Shown piece after piece: positions 43,571-52,538 of a stretch of 64,000 nt of DNA (its first letter is position 1; every line of letters starts with the position of its first letter). The notes beneath the pieces are model-generated. The model saw only the letters and a program-made list of their open reading frames with translations, was not told the DNA's origin and did no database searches. The position numbers and the translations under genes are program-made. The DNA is from Actinomyces gaoshouyii (GTDB lineage: Bacteria > Actinomycetota > Actinomycetes > Actinomycetales > Actinomycetaceae), in NCBI RefSeq assembly GCF_002072175.1, contig NZ_MVIV01000008.1, positions 1-64,000 of the forward strand. Reading direction: 5' to 3'.

Positions 43571-44154
43571 ATGGATCGCGTCGCCGTCTTCGTCGACTAC
43601 CAGAACGTCGTCGGCTGGGCGAAGCGCTGCTTCAGCGCCGCTGACGGCCACATCCGGCCCAAGACCGCAGCCGAGCTCCTCGTCAGCCGCCGCCGCAGAC
43701 CCAGCCAGCTCGTCGGCACCCGCGTCTACCGCGGCCGGCCCAACCCCACACGCCAGGCCGTCTCCGCCCGAGCCAACGACCGCCAGACAGCCGACTGGGA
43801 AGCAACCGGCGTCACCGTCATCCGACGCAACCTCCAGTACCCGCCCCAGTGGCCCGACATCCCCGCCTCCGAGAAGGGCATCGACGCCGCCATCGCGTCG
43901 ACCTCGTCAAGCACGCCATGAAGGGCAGCATCGACGCCGCCATCGTCTTCACCAGCGACACGGACATCCTCCCCGCAATCGAGCTCGTCTACAACGAGAC
44001 TCCCTGCCACGTCGAGCTCGCCTGCTGGAGCGGCGGCCGCCGCCTCCGCATCAACAGCACCCAGACCCCCTGGTGCCACTTCCTCACCGAGGCCGACTTC
44101 CTCCACGTCCAGGACCCCACCGACTACGCTGACCCGAACCTCCCCAGCACCTGA
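43571..44154 (+). pseudogene. NYN-domain protein 2, single-base frameshift
   Basis: Frame one (43571 to about 43896) gives MDRVAVFVDYQNVVGWAKR through ASEKGIDAAIA; frame two continues VDLVKHAMKGSIDAAIVFTSDTDILPAIELVYN to the stop at 44154. Deletion of one base near 43895-43897 accounts for the break. The restored protein would be about 194 residues with the NYN acidic residues in VDYQN, KGIDAAIAVD and SDTDILP. Without the frameshift it should be a functional PIN-like nuclease. Sequencing error cannot be excluded. Confidence 0.82.
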
Positions 44155-44171
44155 CGCCTCACTCCCACGCC

Positions 44172-44303
44172 TCATCGGCTGAGTGCTCGGTGGAGGGTGG
44201 AGCGGTGCACGCCCAGATCGCGGGCCACGACCGCCCTGGGCACGCCCGCGGCCACGCGCTCCCTGGCCTGGGCGAGGTCGGCGTCACTCAGGGAGCGCGC
44301 GCC
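44172..44303 (-). pseudogene. Serine recombinase C-terminal HTH fragment
   Basis: About 43 codons in frame directly after the ilvD stop: LSDADLAQARERVAAGVP, RAVVARDLGVHRSTLHRAL, ending SR. This is the HTH_7 DNA-binding tail of Hin/resolvase-type recombinases. No start codon or catalytic domain is present, so it is a relic of a mobile element, plausibly linked to arrival of the NYN module. Confidence 0.7.
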
Positions 44304-46187
44304 TCACATGCCGAGCCTGGACAGGTCGCGCACGGCGCCCAGGTCTGCGCTTGTGGCGAGCATGGCGTAGGCGCGCAGCGCGGCGCTCACGTGGCGCGGG
44401 CGCTCCTCGTGCGGCGTCCAGGCGGCCTCGCCCCGAGCCTCCTCGGCGGCGCGGCGCGAGGCGATCTCGTCGTCGGACAGGCGCACGGAGATCGAGCGGG
44501 CCGGAATGTCGATGTCGATGACATCCCCCGTGCGCACGAGCCCGATGAGCCCGCCCGCCGCGGCCTCCGGGGAGACGTGCCCGATGCTCAACCCCGAGGT
44601 GCCGCCGGAGAAGCGGCCATCGGTGAGCAGCGCACACTCCTTGCCCAAGTGCATGGACTTGATGTACGTGGTCGGGTACAGCATCTCCTGCATGCCCGGA
44701 CCGCCGCGCGGGCCCTCATGGCTGATGATGACGACGTCACCCGCCTTCACCTTCCCCCCCAGGATCCCCTCGACAGCCTCGTCCTGAGACTCGAAGACCA
44801 CGGCCGGCCCGGAGAAGGTGAGGATGGAGGCGTCCACGCCGGCAGTCTTGACGATGCAGCCCTTGGTCGCGATGTTGCCGAAGAGGACCGCCAGGCCGCC
44901 GTCGCGCGAGTAGGCGTGCTCCAGGTCGCGGATGCAGCCGGCCTCGCGGTCAACGTCATGGGACTCCCAGCGCGAGGCCTGGGAGAACATCTCCGTGGTG
45001 CGCACGCCCGCGGGCGCCGCGAGGTAGCGAATCCGGTCCGCCTCGCTCACCGAGGAGCCGAGCGCGCCGTCGTCACCGGGGCGGGCCAGGTCGAAGGCGG
45101 CGAGCTCGTCGTCGAGGGTGCAGCGCAGGACCGTGCGCGTGGATGTGTCCAGCAGTCCGGCGCGGTCGAGCTCGCCGAGGATGCCCATGATGCCGCCGGC
45201 GCGGTGAACGTCCTCGATGTGGTAGATGGTCGTCGACGGCGCGACCTTGCACAGGTGCGGGACCTTGCGCGAGAGGCGGTCGATGTCGGCCATGTGGAAA
45301 TCGACGCCGGCCTCACGGGCCGCGGCCAGCAGGTGCAGGACCGTGTTCGTGGAGCCGCCCATGGCGATGTCCAGGCTCATGGCGTTCTCGAAGGCCGCCT
45401 TGGTGGCGATGGAGCGCGGCAGGACGGTGGAGTCGTCACCCTCGTAGTAGGCGCGGGTGATCTCCACGATCTGGCGGCCGACGGCATCGAAGAGCCCGCC
45501 GCGATCGGAGTGCGTGGCCAGCAGCGTGCCGTTCATGGGCAGGGCCAGGCCCAGGGCCTCGGTGAGGCAGTTCATGGAGTTGGCGGTGAACATGCCCGAG
45601 CAGGAGCCGCAGGTGGGGCAGGCCAAGCGCTCGATGGCGGAGATCGTCTCATCATCCACGGTGGGGTCGGCGGCGTCCATCATGGCGTCGATGAGGTCGA
45701 GCTTGCGGGTGGTTCCGTCCGCGGCTGTCATCTTGCCCGACTCCATCGGCCCGCCGGAGACGAAGATCGTGGGGATGTTGAGGCGCAGCGCGGCCATGAG
45801 CATGCCGGGGGTGATCTTGTCGCAGTTGGAGATGCACACCAGGGCGTCGGCGCAGTGGGCGCCCACCATGTACTCCACCGAGTCGGCGATGAGGTCGCGC
45901 GACGGCAGGGAGTAGAGCATGCCGTCGTGGCCCATGGCGATGCCGTCATCGACGGCGATCGTGTTGAACTCCTTGGCGATGCCGCCCGCCGCCTCAATCC
46001 GGCGGGCCACGCGGCGGCCGACATCGCGCAGGCCGACGTGCCCGGGGACGAACTCGGTGAAGGAGTTGGCGATGGCGATGATGGGCTTGCCGAAGTCGGT
46101 GTCCTTGACACCGGTGGCGCGCCAGAGCGCGCGGGCACCGGCCATATTGCGGCCAGATGTGGAGGTGGCGCTGCGGTACCGCGGCAT
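44304..46187 (-). CDS. ilvD: Dihydroxy-acid dehydratase
   Basis: A 627-residue Fe-S dehydratase making 2-oxo-3-methylvalerate and 2-oxoisovalerate for isoleucine and valine. The cluster cysteines are in [13 protein letters not shown] and [30 protein letters not shown] and [21 protein letters not shown] are the family signatures. RBS AGGAG precedes the ATG at 46187. Same direction as ilvA but separated by 1.4 kb and the NYN module. Confidence 0.97.
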   Translation of the reverse strand: MPRYRSATSTSGRNMAGARALWRATGVKDTDFGKPIIAIANSFTEFVPGHVGLRDVGRRVARRIEAAGGIAKEFNTIAVDDGIAMGHDGMLYSLPSRDLIADSVEYMVGAHCADALVCISNCDKITPGMLMAALRLNIPTIFVSGGPMESGKMTAADGTTRKLDLIDAMMDAADPTVDDETISAIERLACPTCGSCSGMFTANSMNCLTEALGLALPMNGTLLATHSDRGGLFDAVGRQIVEITRAYYEGDDSTVLPRSIATKAAFENAMSLDIAMGGSTNTVLHLLAAAREAGVDFHMADIDRLSRKVPHLCKVAPSTTIYHIEDVHRAGGIMGILGELDRAGLLDTSTRTVLRCTLDDELAAFDLARPGDDGALGSSVSEADRIRYLAAPAGVRTTEMFSQASRWESHDVDREAGCIRDLEHAYSRDGGLAVLFGNIATKGCIVKTAGVDASILTFSGPAVVFESQDEAVEGILGGKVKAGDVVIISHEGPRGGPGMQEMLYPTTYIKSMHLGKECALLTDGRFSGGTSGLSIGHVSPEAAAGGLIGLVRTGDVIDIDIPARSISVRLSDDEIASRRAAEEARGEAAWTPHEERPRHVSAALRAYAMLATSADLGAVRDLSRLGM

Positions 46188-46308
46188 AAGGGCTCCTGTT
46201 CTCGGCTCGGCAGGGCCGACGACGATGAGGCGATGCCCAGATTAGCGGCCACCATGTCATCTCGATGCGGGTGGTCACTGTGCGGTCCTCGCACGCGCCT
46301 CTCGCTCC

Positions 46309-46344
46309 GGACCGGTCTCGTTCCTGATGTCGACCGGTCTCGGC
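46309..46344. repeat. ACCGGTCTCG-family repeat, two half-sites
   Basis: Two direct GACCGGTCTCG half-sites 22 bp apart with linker TTCCTGATGTC, between the ilvD start and the FKBP stop. Confidence 0.75.
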
Positions 46345-46363
46345 GAAGGGGGGTGGGCGCTGC

Positions 46364-46771
46364 TCACATGACGCCGAGGATCTCCGTGACGAAGACGAGG
46401 GTGGCGCCGCCCTTGATGCCGGCCTGCGGCACGCCGCGCTCACCGTAGCCGAGCTCGGCGGGGATCGACAGCAGGACGCGCGATCCGACGCGCTGGCCGA
46501 CGAGGCCGTCGTCCCAACCGCGGATGACCATGCCGACGCCGATCTGGAAGCTCAGGGGCTGGCCGCGGTCGTAGGAGTTGTCGAAGACGTCGCCGTTCCA
46601 GGACTGACCGAGGTAGTGGGCGACGATGGTGTCCCCGGCCTCGACGACCTGGCCGTCACCGGCGTCGAGCACCTGGACCTGGAGGCCCGCGGGGGCATCC
46701 GGGCCGGGGAAGGTGAGGACCGGCTTGGTGCCCTTGGCACCCTCAACAGTGGGCATATTCGAGTTGATCAT
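46364..46771 (-). CDS. FKBP-type peptidyl-prolyl cis-trans isomerase
   Basis: A 135-residue single-domain cytoplasmic foldase. VEAGDTIVAHYLGQSWNGDVFDNSYDRGQPLSFQIG, VIRGWDDGLVGQRVGSRVLLSIP and YGERGVPQAGIKGGATLVFVTEIL contain the conserved active-site residues (Tyr, Phe, Asp, Trp, Tyr). No signal peptide. The ATG at 46771 has TAGGCT 7 nt upstream, preferred to an internal ATG at 46756. Confidence 0.95.
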   Translation of the reverse strand: MINSNMPTVEGAKGTKPVLTFPGPDAPAGLQVQVLDAGDGQVVEAGDTIVAHYLGQSWNGDVFDNSYDRGQPLSFQIGVGMVIRGWDDGLVGQRVGSRVLLSIPAELGYGERGVPQAGIKGGATLVFVTEILGVM

Positions 46772-46778
46772 GCGCGCC

Positions 46779-46784
46779 AGCCTA
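46779..46784 (-). promoter_or_regulatory. -10 box TAGGCT, leaderless promoter of FKBP gene
   Basis: The hexamer ends 7 nt before the ATG at 46771. Confidence 0.6.
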
Positions 46785-46844
46785 CGCGATGAGCCCTGGC
46801 CCTCGCTGATCGGAGCGCCGCCTCTCCGCCGGCCGCCCATGCGG

Positions 46845-46877
46845 CGGGGCCGGCCGGGTCATGCCCGGTCGGCCCCG
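46845..46877 (-). terminator. Hairpin terminator after BI-1 gene
   Basis: A 14-bp stem with one G-U pair (left arm CGGGGCCGGCCGGG) and a 5-nt loop, 34 nt past the stop. Confidence 0.7.
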
Positions 46878-46910
46878 CGCCCCCGCGAACGGGAGAGGAC
46901 GCTGAGCGGA

Positions 46911-47894
46911 TCAGTCGTCGGAGAAGATCGCCAGGATCCGAAGGATCTCGATGTACAGCCACACGAGGGTGACGACGAGCCCGAAGGCCCCGGCCCATGC
47001 GTAGCGGGTGGGCAGGCCGGCCTCGACGCCCCGCTGGATTGACTCGAAATCCATCGCCAGGCTGAAGGCCGCCATGACGACGGCGAGCAGGCCCACGATG
47101 ATGCCGACCGGAATGCCCGCGATCTCCAAGGAACGCAGGCCGAAGGGCCCGCCGACGTCGGAGAACATCATGACACCGAAGTTGAGCAGGCAGAAGACGA
47201 GGTAGCCGCCCATGGCGAGCATGAGGATCCGCTGCGCCTTGCCGGACAACCGGAAGCCGCCGATCTTGTAGGCGCCGAGCATGACGGCGAACACCGCGAC
47301 GGAGGCCAGCACCGCCTGGATGACGATCCCGGGGAAGCGCGCCTCCATGACGCCGGAGAAGGCGCCGAGCATGGCGCCCTCGCAGGCCGAGTAGGCCAGG
47401 ATGAGCGCGGGCGAGGGCACCTTCTTGAAGGAGTTGACCAGGCCCAGGACGAGGGCGCCGATCGCCCCTCCGAGCATCAGGAGGACGCCGATGGGGGATG
47501 TGGAGGGGGTGGTCGCCATGACCCAGGAGACGGCGCCGACGGCGAGAATGACCGCGAACATCGCGGCCGTGCGCATGATGACGTCGTCGTAGGTCATGCG
47601 GCCGCGGTCCACGTTGGTGGCGGCCGGGGCCCCGTACTGGGTCTCCATCCGGTCGAGCTGGGCCGGGGTGACCTGGCCGTAGCCCGCCTGCTGGGGAGCA
47701 CCGTATCCCACTGGCTGGCCGTACGGCGCCTGCCCGTAGGGGGCGGCCTGGCCGTACTGCTGGGCCTGGACGTACTGGCCCGGCTGGTACCCGGGCATCG
47801 CGGGGTACCCGGCGGGGGTGGTCTGGGGCGTCGCGACGGCGGTGCGCGCCCCGCCGTTGAAGGCCGGGTTTCGATCGAAGAAGGGGTTGCTCAA
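46911..47894 (-). CDS. Bax inhibitor-1/YccA family membrane protein
   Basis: A 327-residue protein. A Gln/Tyr/Gly/Pro-rich cytoplasmic N-terminus (about 1-95, with GQPVGYGAPQ-like repeats) leads to seven predicted spans from TAAMFAVILAVGAVSWVMA on. The last segment ends DFESIQRGVEAGLPTRYAW and EILRILAIFSDD, matching the actinobacterial BI-1 relatives that form pH- or calcium-sensitive channels. The start is TTG at 47894, beginning LSNPFFDRNPAF (Met-SNPFF), with AGAGG 10 nt upstream. Confidence 0.9.
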   Translation of the reverse strand: MSNPFFDRNPAFNGGARTAVATPQTTPAGYPAMPGYQPGQYVQAQQYGQAAPYGQAPYGQPVGYGAPQQAGYGQVTPAQLDRMETQYGAPAATNVDRGRMTYDDVIMRTAAMFAVILAVGAVSWVMATTPSTSPIGVLLMLGGAIGALVLGLVNSFKKVPSPALILAYSACEGAMLGAFSGVMEARFPGIVIQAVLASVAVFAVMLGAYKIGGFRLSGKAQRILMLAMGGYLVFCLLNFGVMMFSDVGGPFGLRSLEIAGIPVGIIVGLLAVVMAAFSLAMDFESIQRGVEAGLPTRYAWAGAFGLVVTLVWLYIEILRILAIFSDD

Positions 47895-48058
47895 GGGTAT
47901 GTGTCCTCTCTGGACGGGGACTGCCGACGGCGCGGCCCGGCTCGGGCCCTCCATCTCAACGCCGCCATCCTGCCGCACATTCCCCTTCCCGGTCGACCGT
48001 CGTCCCGGGCACGAGTACCCACCTCCGCCCGGTCTCCTCGCCGTCTCCGCATCTCCCC

Positions 48059-48086
48059 CGCGTCTCCTCCCCGAGGAGGAGACGCG
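48059..48086. terminator. Orphan hairpin in BI-1/ABC spacer
   Basis: A perfect 12-bp stem (CGCGTCTCCTCC) with a CCGA loop. No gene ends near it on either strand, so it may belong to a small RNA or prevent readthrough. Confidence 0.5.
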
Positions 48087-48173
48087 TCCACCGTGGGTCC
48101 TGCCCCGCTCCCCTCGCAGATTCATCCCGCGCGCCGATGGACCGGCGAGTACCGTTGACTAGCCTGGTACCAC

Positions 48174-48224
48174 GCCGTCGGGACTAGCCGGGACCAGAAC
48201 AGTCACCTCTCCGGTCCCGACGGC
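48174..48224 (+). promoter_or_regulatory. Structured 5' leader of the ABC/two-component operon
   Basis: GCCGTCGGGAC (48174-48184) can pair with GTCCCGACGGC (48214-48224). Alternatively CGGGACC (48189-48195) pairs with GGTCCCG (48213-48219). The two stems exclude each other, the layout of an attenuator or regulatory switch. It lies about 70 nt before the ABC ATPase ATG. Function is inference. Confidence 0.45.
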
Positions 48225-48294
48225 GCCCAGCGACCCCGTCGGGCCGCGCGAGCCGCACGGCGATCAGCCCCCCGAACCTAAGGAGCCCGGAACC

Positions 48295-49242
48295 ATGATC
48301 GAGGCACGTGGATTGACGAAGCGCTACGGCGACAAACTGGCCGTGGACAACATCTCCTTCACCGTCGAGCCCGGCGCCGTCACCGGCTTCCTGGGCCCCA
48401 ACGGCGCCGGCAAATCCACCACCATGCGCATGATCATGGGCCTGGACAAGCCCACCGCCGGCACCGTGACCGTGGCCGGCAAGAAGTACAAGGACCTGAA
48501 CGCCCCCCTGTGCTCCGTCGGCGCCCTCCTGGACGCCAAAGGACTGCACGGATCACGCTCGGCCCGCGCCCACCTCACGCAACTGGCTGTCTCCAACGGC
48601 ATCCCCACCAGCCGCGTCGACAAGGTCCTGGACATCACAGGCCTGACCCAGGTGGCCAAGAAGCGAGTCAAGGGGTTCAGCCTCGGGATGGGCCAGCGGC
48701 TGGGCATGGCCGCGGCCCTCCTGGGCGACCCCGACATCCTCATCTTCGACGAGCCCATCAACGGCCTCGACCCCGAGGGCGTCATCTGGGTGCGCCAGAC
48801 CTGCCGCGCCCTGGCCGCCGAGGGACGCACCGTCTTCATCTCCTCGCACCTGATGAGCGAGATGTCCCAGACCGCCGACCGCCTCATCGTCATCGGCCGC
48901 GGCCGCATCCTCACCACCGGCCCCGTGAGCGAGATCATCGCCTCGGCCACCACCGACACCGTGCGCGTGGCCTCCCCCCAGGCCACCGACCTCGCGGCCC
49001 TCCTGGCCTCCCAGGGCATCACCGTCGCCACCCCCGAGCCCGGAGTGCTGACCCTCACCGAGGCTCCCGCCGCCCGCATCGGCGAGCTCGCCGCCGCCCA
49101 CGGCATCACCCTGCACGAGCTGACCACCATCAAGGCCAGCCTCGAGGACGCCTACCTCGAGCTCACCGGAGGCGCCACCGAGTACAGCACCGCTCCCGCC
49201 CAGGCCAACCGTCCCAGCACGCGCGGAGCCCACCGAGCCTGA
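48295..49242 (+). CDS. ABC transporter ATPase (ABC-2/bacitracin-resistance type)
   Basis: A 315-residue ATPase. Walker A GPNGAGKSTTM (about 34-44), signature FSLGMGQRLG in place of LSGGQ, Walker B DILIFDEPINGLDPEG and the switch His in FISSHLMSEM are present. The C-terminal about 90 residues are an extra domain seen in drug and lantibiotic exporters. First gene of a four-gene operon with its permease and a two-component system. RBS AAGGAG precedes the ATG. Confidence 0.94.
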   Translation: MIEARGLTKRYGDKLAVDNISFTVEPGAVTGFLGPNGAGKSTTMRMIMGLDKPTAGTVTVAGKKYKDLNAPLCSVGALLDAKGLHGSRSARAHLTQLAVSNGIPTSRVDKVLDITGLTQVAKKRVKGFSLGMGQRLGMAAALLGDPDILIFDEPINGLDPEGVIWVRQTCRALAAEGRTVFISSHLMSEMSQTADRLIVIGRGRILTTGPVSEIIASATTDTVRVASPQATDLAALLASQGITVATPEPGVLTLTEAPAARIGELAAAHGITLHELTTIKASLEDAYLELTGGATEYSTAPAQANRPSTRGAHRA

Positions 49243-49268
49243 CCCCGCCGCCCCCAAGGAGAACCCCC

Positions 49269-50105
49269 ATGACCGCACCCACCACCCCCGGCACTGCACG
49301 GCGAGCCACCCGCGCCCCCCGCATCAACGGCAAGCAGACCTTCGGCCGCGCCCTGCGCTCGGAATGGCTCAAGCTCCGCACCCTGCGCTCGACCTGGATC
49401 GCCTCCGCCATCACCATGAGCATCACCGTCCTCTTCGGCGCCGGCATCACCATCGCCTTCGGCATATCCTCGAATTCCGATTTGCCCGCAAACGCGGCCG
49501 ACAACATCGCCGCCGGGACGCCCTTCGGGCAGATCGCCGTCGCCGTGCTCGCCGCCCTCATGATCACCGGCGAGTACGCCTCCGGCCAGATCCGCTCCAC
49601 CCTGACCGCCACCCCCCACCGCTCACAGGTCTTCGCGGCCAAGTCCCTGGTCACAGCTATCTTCGCCTTCCTCCTCGGAGCCGTCTCCGTCCTCCTGGCC
49701 TGGGCCATCTCCGCTCCGTTCATCGGGGACCACGCGGTGTCCCTGACCGACGCCGAGTACGCCGGCTACATCTGGGGGGCAGGCCTCGGCTTCGCCGCCA
49801 TCGCGCTGATGGGCCTCGCCCTGGGATTCATCTTCCGCTCCACCGCCGGGGCGATCTCATTGGCGGTCGTCCTCCTCTTCGTCATCACCATCCCCTTCAG
49901 CATCTTGTCGTTGCGGTTCGAGTGGGCCATGAATCTGGCCGAGACCCTGCCCGGCAACGCCGTGCTCGCCCTGACCGACCCCTTCGCCCGGGCCCACTCC
50001 TGGAGCGGCTTCCTCAACCACTGGCAGGCCGCTCTCGTGTCCTGCGCCTGGTTCATCATTCCCACGATCATCGCTTACACGGTCTTCTCCCGGCGCGATG
50101 CCTGA
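49269..50105 (+). CDS. ABC-2 type permease
   Basis: A 278-residue membrane protein with six predicted spans. An N-terminal cytoplasmic helix (FGRALRSEWLKLRTLRSTW) precedes the first span. GEYASGQIRSTLTATPHRSQVFAAKSLV is the typical ABC-2 cytosolic loop contacting the ATPase. Probably exports a peptide or lipid-active compound with the upstream ATPase. RBS AAGGAG. A longer frame overlapping the ATPase gene is a shadow. Confidence 0.9.
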   Translation: MTAPTTPGTARRATRAPRINGKQTFGRALRSEWLKLRTLRSTWIASAITMSITVLFGAGITIAFGISSNSDLPANAADNIAAGTPFGQIAVAVLAALMITGEYASGQIRSTLTATPHRSQVFAAKSLVTAIFAFLLGAVSVLLAWAISAPFIGDHAVSLTDAEYAGYIWGAGLGFAAIALMGLALGFIFRSTAGAISLAVVLLFVITIPFSILSLRFEWAMNLAETLPGNAVLALTDPFARAHSWSGFLNHWQAALVSCAWFIIPTIIAYTVFSRRDA

Positions 50106-51750
50106 TGATCATCCGATGAGCCCAGCGCCCCTCAACGAGCCCGCCGCAGCCCTCCCGGGGGCTGCGGCGGGCCTCGCCGTCCCCGGGCCCGAAGCCGCTC
50201 CGGAGACCCCGCCTCAGTCCCGCTCCCCCGAGGGCGGCCAGGGCCGATGTCCCCGACGCCGGCGCCTGCGCGCCATCGGGGCGTCCATGCCGCCGATCGC
50301 GGTGGACCTGCTCATCACCGCGGCGGTCGCAGGGCTCTCCCTGACGGTCACCCTCAACACCCTCCTCGGTCTCGAGGCCCTCGGCGCCGGCTCCAGCACG
50401 CAACCGTGGCTGCCGTTCTCCGTCGTCATCTCAGCGCTGTGCCCGGCCTGCCTGCTCCTCCGGCGGCGGGCCGCCCGCCTCGCCTGGGCCGTGGTGACCC
50501 TGGCACTACCGGTCCACCACATCGCTCTGATGCTCCTCTGGCTCGATGACCTCCGCGCGGCCCCCGTCCTCGACATCGTCCCCCACTTCTTCCTGCCGGC
50601 AGCCTCGATCATCCTCGGGACGATCGCCGCCCGCTTCCCCTTGCGCCACGGCTGCGGCGCCGCCCTGATCACGACTCTCACCGCCATCATCAGCCAAGCC
50701 GGATTCGACGCGGTGATCAATCGGATGGATCCGGTTGAGCTCCTCTCCTCGCGCATGATCATGCAGAACTCCTTCGTCATCGTGCTCCTCAACCTGGGCG
50801 GCACGGCAATCGGCCTGACGATCCGCACCCAGCGGGCCCGGCTGACCCGTGAGCTCGAGCGGTCCCATCGGATCGCCCTGGAGAGGGAGCAGGCGAGCCT
50901 CCTGGCGGTCGCCGCCGAGCGCTCCCGCATCGCCCGCGAGATGCACGACGTCGTCGCCCACTCCCTGGCCGTCATGGTCACCATGGCCGACGGCGCGGCG
51001 GCCTCCCTCGACCGGAATCCCGAGATGGCCCGGCAGGCGATCGCGGCACTGGCGCAGACGGGCCGCAGCGCCCTGGCCGACACGCGGAGGCTCGTCGGCG
51101 TGCTGCGCGAAGACCCGCAGGTCGGCGCCCTCACGACCCGCGCCACCGGCGTGGCTGACGACTCGACCGACATCGACGGCAAGCGCATCAAGGACCTCCC
51201 CGTCCCCGAGTTCGCCCCTCCCGGCACGGTCGCGCCGCGCGAGCCCACAACCGCCGTCGCCAACCTGCGGCGCGCCGCCGCAGCCCACGCGGACGGCAGC
51301 GGCGGCGATGCGGTCCCCATGAGACCGGCCCCCGAGCAGGCGGATCTCCAAATCCTCGTCGACCGCCTCGCCTCCGCGGGAATCCCGATCACCTACTCCT
51401 GGCGGGGGCGCGACCTTCCTGAGGACCGAGGGCTGCAGATGACCCTCTTCCGCCTCGCCCAGGAGTCCCTGACCAACGTGCTCCGCTACGCCCCCACCAC
51501 GAGCAGGGTGAGCGTTGACGTCCAGAGGCGCATCGGGACCGCCGTGCTCACGGTGGACAACGAGGCCGCCCCCGGCACCACCCCCATGCACGGCTCGGGG
51601 AAAGGACTCATCGGCATGCGGGAGCGCGCAGCCGTCTATGGTGGCAGCGTTCAAGCAGGGCCCCGCGCCTCGGGATGGCGCGTACGCGCGGTCCTGCGCT
51701 GGGACGAGGAGGACCAGGAGGGATCCGCGCCATGGCAGATGCCCATGTGA
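50098..51750 (+). CDS. Two-component sensor histidine kinase (NarL/DesK class)
   Basis: A 550-residue membrane kinase. A 60-residue cytoplasmic N-terminus precedes about five spans (60-250). The HisKA_3 dimerisation helix has the phospho-acceptor His in REMHDVVAHSLAVM (about 283). The ATPase domain shows the N box LAQESLTNVLRYAP and the G box GSGKGLIGMRERAAVYGG. An unusual 85-residue insert separates them. It overlaps the permease end by 8 bp; an ATG at 50116 is an alternative start. It likely senses the exporter's substrate or envelope stress. Confidence 0.92.
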   Translation: MPDDHPMSPAPLNEPAAALPGAAAGLAVPGPEAAPETPPQSRSPEGGQGRCPRRRRLRAIGASMPPIAVDLLITAAVAGLSLTVTLNTLLGLEALGAGSSTQPWLPFSVVISALCPACLLLRRRAARLAWAVVTLALPVHHIALMLLWLDDLRAAPVLDIVPHFFLPAASIILGTIAARFPLRHGCGAALITTLTAIISQAGFDAVINRMDPVELLSSRMIMQNSFVIVLLNLGGTAIGLTIRTQRARLTRELERSHRIALEREQASLLAVAAERSRIAREMHDVVAHSLAVMVTMADGAAASLDRNPEMARQAIAALAQTGRSALADTRRLVGVLREDPQVGALTTRATGVADDSTDIDGKRIKDLPVPEFAPPGTVAPREPTTAVANLRRAAAAHADGSGGDAVPMRPAPEQADLQILVDRLASAGIPITYSWRGRDLPEDRGLQMTLFRLAQESLTNVLRYAPTTSRVSVDVQRRIGTAVLTVDNEAAPGTTPMHGSGKGLIGMRERAAVYGGSVQAGPRASGWRVRAVLRWDEEDQEGSAPWQMPM

Positions 51751-52481
51751 ACGGGGCCGATACGGCCGAGCAGACCGACCCCGCGCCCAAAGCGGCGTCG
51801 CCGGAGGGCGCCGGCGCCCCGGTGCGCGTGATCCTGGCCGACGACCAGTCCCTCATGCGCATGGGATTCCACATGGTCCTCGACGCCGAGGAGGGCATCG
51901 AGGTCGTCGGCGAGGCCTCCGACGGCACAGCCGCCGTCGCCCAGGCCCGGGCCCTCCAACCGGACGTCATCCTCATGGACGTGCGCATGCCCGGCATGGA
52001 CGGCATCGAGGCCACCGCGAGGATCACCGCCGAGTGCCCGCAGACGCGTGTCCTCATCCTGACCACCTTCGACCTGGACGAGTACGCCTTCGCGGGCCTG
52101 CGGGCCGGGGCCTCGGGGTTCCTGCTCAAGGACACCCGGCCCACCGAGCTCGCTGAGGCGATCCGCACCGTGGCCGGCGGGGAGGCGGTGGTCTCGCCGC
52201 GCATCACGCGCCGGATGCTGGAGATGTTCGCGGGCGACCTGCCGAACGCGGCCAGCGCCCCCGACTCCGAGGACCCGCGCCTGGTATCGCTGACCCCCCG
52301 CGAGAGGGAGATCCTCATCCTCATGGCCCAGGGCATGAGCAACCAGGAGATCGCGGACGAGCTCATCGTCTCCACGACCACGGTCAAAACCCATGTGGGC
52401 AACGTCCTGGCCAAGCTGGACGTGCGGGACCGGGTGCAGGCCGTCGTCGTCGCCTACGAGACGGGACTCATGGCGCCCTGA
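51732..52481 (+). CDS. LuxR-family response regulator
   Basis: A 249-residue transcription factor. A 30-residue Ala-rich N-terminus is followed by a receiver domain (about 32-150) with the phospho-Asp at about 83 in VILMDVRMPGMDG, and a GerE/LuxR DNA-binding domain with LTPREREILILMAQGMSNQEI, VSTTTVKTHVGNVLAKL. It probably activates the operon it belongs to. The ATG at 51732 overlaps the kinase gene by 19 bp and has AGGAGG 10 nt before it. Confidence 0.95.
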   Translation: MADAHVNGADTAEQTDPAPKAASPEGAGAPVRVILADDQSLMRMGFHMVLDAEEGIEVVGEASDGTAAVAQARALQPDVILMDVRMPGMDGIEATARITAECPQTRVLILTTFDLDEYAFAGLRAGASGFLLKDTRPTELAEAIRTVAGGEAVVSPRITRRMLEMFAGDLPNAASAPDSEDPRLVSLTPREREILILMAQGMSNQEIADELIVSTTTVKTHVGNVLAKLDVRDRVQAVVVAYETGLMAP

Positions 52482-52538
52482 GTGAGACAGGGGGCGCGGC
52501 GGGCCCCGAAGCCGCCCGGCCCCTCTCGCCCCTTCCCT

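Larger units (their letters stand above)
47895..48294. other. 400-bp spacer between BI-1 and ABC exporter genes
   Basis: It contains an orphan 12-bp hairpin at 48059-48086, several -10-like boxes (TACCGT 48151, TAGCCT 48160) for the plus-strand operon, and a structured leader (48174-48224). I see no coding sequence. Confidence 0.5.

Noticed and set aside
44190-46448. A 752-codon plus-strand frame
   Set aside because: Antisense to ilvD, which has complete Fe-S motifs and a good start.
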